Part shown: positions 17,362-18,958 of the stretch, in pieces
Position numbering within the stretch: position 1 is the first letter of the stretch
Layout of the letters: each line of letters begins with the position of its first letter
From: Pseudomonadota bacterium
GTDB taxonomy: Bacteria; Pseudomonadota; Gammaproteobacteria; Steroidobacterales; Steroidobacteraceae
Direction of reading: 5' to 3'
Assembly (NCBI GenBank): GCA_028067895.1
Contig: JAPTUI010000659.1
Span: 1-18,958, forward strand
DNA length: 18,958 nt
Notes under the pieces: generated by a model
Databases searched by the model: none
What the model was told of the DNA's origin: nothing
Seen by the model: only the letters and a program-made list of their open reading frames with translations
Made by a program: the position numbers and the translations under genes

Positions 17362-18958
17362 ATGCAGCCGCTCACCGAGATGCTTGTCCTGCTGGCCGCT
17401 GCGGTCCTCCTGGTGACTGTGGCCCGCCGGCTCGCATTGCCGACGGCACTGCCGTACCTGGCGGTGGGGCTCGCCTGCGGCCCGTACGCGCTCGGCGTGG
17501 TGCAGGGCTCGGAAACGGTCCGCCTGCTCGCGGAACTCGGAGTCGCCTTCCTGCTGTTCACGCTCGGCCTCGACGTGTCGCTGCCGCGGATGATCGCGAT
17601 GCGGCGCGAAGTCTTCGGGCTCGGCGCGGCGCAAGTAGGCGCCACGACCCTGGTGTTCGCGCTGCTCGGACGGCTCACCGGAATCCCCTGGCCGGCCGCG
17701 GTCGTCGCCGGCGGCGCGATCGCCATGAGCTCGACCGCCATCCTGCTGCAGCAGCTCACCGAGCGCGCCGAGCTGAACCGCACCCACGGCCGCCTTGCCT
17801 TCGCGATGCTGCTGTTTCAGGACTTGGCCTTCGTGCCGCTGCTCGCACTCGCCTCGGCGCTCGGCCCGGGCGCCGGCCCGCTCGACCTGCACGCCGCACT
17901 GCTCGCCGCCGCCGGCGGTGCGCTCGCCATCGGGGCAGTGCTGGCGGCCGGCCGCTGGCTGCTGCGACCGCTGTTCCACGAGATCGCCCACAGCCGCCTG
18001 CGCGAGCTGTTCACCCTCGCGGCATTGCTGGTGGTGATCGGGGCCGCCTGGATCAGCCGCCTGGCGCACCTGTCGGCCGGTCTCGGCGCCTTCCTCGCCG
18101 GCGTGATGCTGGCCGAGACCGAGTACCGTCATCAGCTCGAATCGGTTCTGCGGCCGTTTCGCGACATTCTGCTCGGCGTATTCTTCGTGTCAGTGGGGAT
18201 GCTGCTCGACGTGCGCCAACTGGCTGGCCAGCTCGGCACCGTACTGAGCCTGCTCGTGCTCATCACGGTGCTGAAGACCGGCATCGCCACGCTGGTGACC
18301 CGGCCGTTCGCCGGCGCGCCGTTCAAGGCGCTGCGCACCGGCATCGTGATTGCGATCGGCGGAGAGTTCGGCGTGGCACTCGGCAGCGTGGCGCTCACCG
18401 ACCGCGTACTGCCGCAGCACTTCGGCCAGCCGTTGCTGCTCGCACTGGTGCTCTCGATGGTGCTCAGCCCCCTGCTGCTCAATCACAACAAGCGCATCGC
18501 CCGGTGGGTCCTGCGCGAGCATGGCCCGCCGCAGCGCACGGCCTTCCAGCGCGAGAGCGAGGCCACCGGAGCGATCGGTCAGCGCGAACACGTCATCCTC
18601 TGCGGTTTCGGCCGGGTCGGTCAGAACGTCGCACGCGTTCTGGAGGCGCAGGGCTTCGAGTACATCGCGCTCGATCTGGATCCGCTGCGCATCGCAGCGG
18701 CCCGCCAAGCGGGCGATCCGGTGATCTACGGCGACAGCTCGGATGAGCAGATTCTCTCCCTCGCCGGCCTGGCACACGCCTCGGCACTGGTCGTGACCTT
18801 TTCCGACCCCGGCACCGCGCTCGGCATCGTGCGCAGCGTGCGCGCCCAGCAGCCCGACGTGCCGATCCTGGTGCGCACCGCCGATGACTCGCGTCTGGCG
18901 GAGCTGAAGGCCGCCGGTGCCACCGACGTGGTGCCCGAGACGTTCGAGGCCAGCCTGA
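17362..18958 (+). CDS. KefB/KefC-like cation:proton antiporter (CPA2 family), 3' end outside window
   Basis: Open from ATG 17362 to the window end, 532 codons without a stop. The N-terminal part (about 1-385) is a multi-helix Na+/H+ exchanger domain of the CPA2 type, with LGVAFLLFTLGLDVSL, GGAIAMSSTAILLQQL, LLFQDLAFVPLL, FLAGVMLAETEYRHQLE and FFVSVGMLLDV, all typical of KefB/KefC/YbaL relatives. A short cytoplasmic linker leads to an RCK/TrkA-N domain from about residue 410, with the nucleotide-binding HVILCGFGRVGQNVARVL (GxGxxG) and the acidic LDLDP at the end of strand 2. Such proteins exchange K+ or Na+ for H+ at the inner membrane, gated by nucleotide or, in true Kef, by glutathione. No KefF/KefG partner is visible. 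Whether a TrkA-C domain follows cannot be seen. Confidence 0.9.
   Translation, partial: MQPLTEMLVLLAAAVLLVTVARRLALPTALPYLAVGLACGPYALGVVQGSETVRLLAELGVAFLLFTLGLDVSLPRMIAMRREVFGLGAAQVGATTLVFALLGRLTGIPWPAAVVAGGAIAMSSTAILLQQLTERAELNRTHGRLAFAMLLFQDLAFVPLLALASALGPGAGPLDLHAALLAAAGGALAIGAVLAAGRWLLRPLFHEIAHSRLRELFTLAALLVVIGAAWISRLAHLSAGLGAFLAGVMLAETEYRHQLESVLRPFRDILLGVFFVSVGMLLDVRQLAGQLGTVLSLLVLITVLKTGIATLVTRPFAGAPFKALRTGIVIAIGGEFGVALGSVALTDRVLPQHFGQPLLLALVLSMVLSPLLLNHNKRIARWVLREHGPPQRTAFQRESEATGAIGQREHVILCGFGRVGQNVARVLEAQGFEYIALDLDPLRIAAARQAGDPVIYGDSSDEQILSLAGLAHASALVVTFSDPGTALGIVRSVRAQQPDVPILVRTADDSRLAELKAAGATDVVPETFEASL

Noticed and set aside
17110..18132. 340-codon minus-strand open frame ending inside the HKK-repeat gene
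   Set aside because: It runs antisense through the terminator and antiporter gene; the repeat-like tail (CHFLC, CMAFLC) is only the complement of the HKK codons.
1..18958. Search for mobile elements, CRISPR arrays, tRNA or rRNA genes, defence or secretion systems
   Set aside because: No transposase, integrase, repeat-spacer array, clover-leaf or rRNA-like stretch was seen by eye on either strand; gene content is metabolic and housekeeping.

Overview
The window is GC-rich, with strong G/C preference at third codon positions and long antisense open frames that result from it. The closest-looking families are proteobacterial: Pseudomonas-like BkdA1/BkdA2/BkdB, SlyD with a His-rich tail, YciH, YdjA and HemJ. 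I infer a gammaproteobacterium, perhaps of the Steroidobacter/Nevskia/Xanthomonas side, but this is a judgement from protein resemblance and no 16S or marker gene is present. It looks like an ordinary chromosomal region: I see no insertion sequences, phage genes, CRISPR arrays, tRNAs or rRNAs.

Left half (1-11105) is a carbon-metabolism block. It opens with the 3' end of prpD followed by prpB (methylcitrate cycle, propionyl-CoA disposal). After a short stretch holding a candidate 28-residue membrane protein on the minus strand, slyD and a 2-oxoglutarate/iron oxygenase-like gene, comes the glyoxylate shunt as an aceB-aceA operon on the minus strand. Divergent from aceB, through almost superimposed promoters, lies a regulator of the RamB/PrpR/ScfR type. 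Tail to tail with it is a bkdA1-bkdA2-bkdB operon (branched-chain 2-oxoacid dehydrogenase E1 alpha, E1 beta, E2). The logic is coherent: valine and isoleucine breakdown by Bkd yields propionyl-CoA and acetyl-CoA, which the methylcitrate cycle and glyoxylate shunt then consume. The regulator family is known to sense short-chain acyl-CoA status, so it is the natural candidate to coordinate all three.

Right half (11279-18958) is a set of mostly single-gene units: yciH (SUI1 domain), hemJ, a GH15 glucoamylase-like enzyme without a signal peptide, a 570-base stretch without a convincing gene, a DUF4136-type lipoprotein, a YdjA-like nitroreductase divergent from apt, a small exported His-Lys-Met-Trp repeat protein with a textbook terminator, and a KefB/KefC-like antiporter cut by the window end.

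Points that deserve attention are the tiny membrane ORF with a potentially masked ribosome binding site, the RamB/PrpR-like regulator and its overlapping promoters, the 9-residue HKK repeat protein, and a recurrent layout in which genes lacking a Shine-Dalgarno sequence have a -10-like hexamer only 5-8 bases before the start codon, suggesting leaderless transcripts. I did not find a clearly unprecedented multi-gene system.
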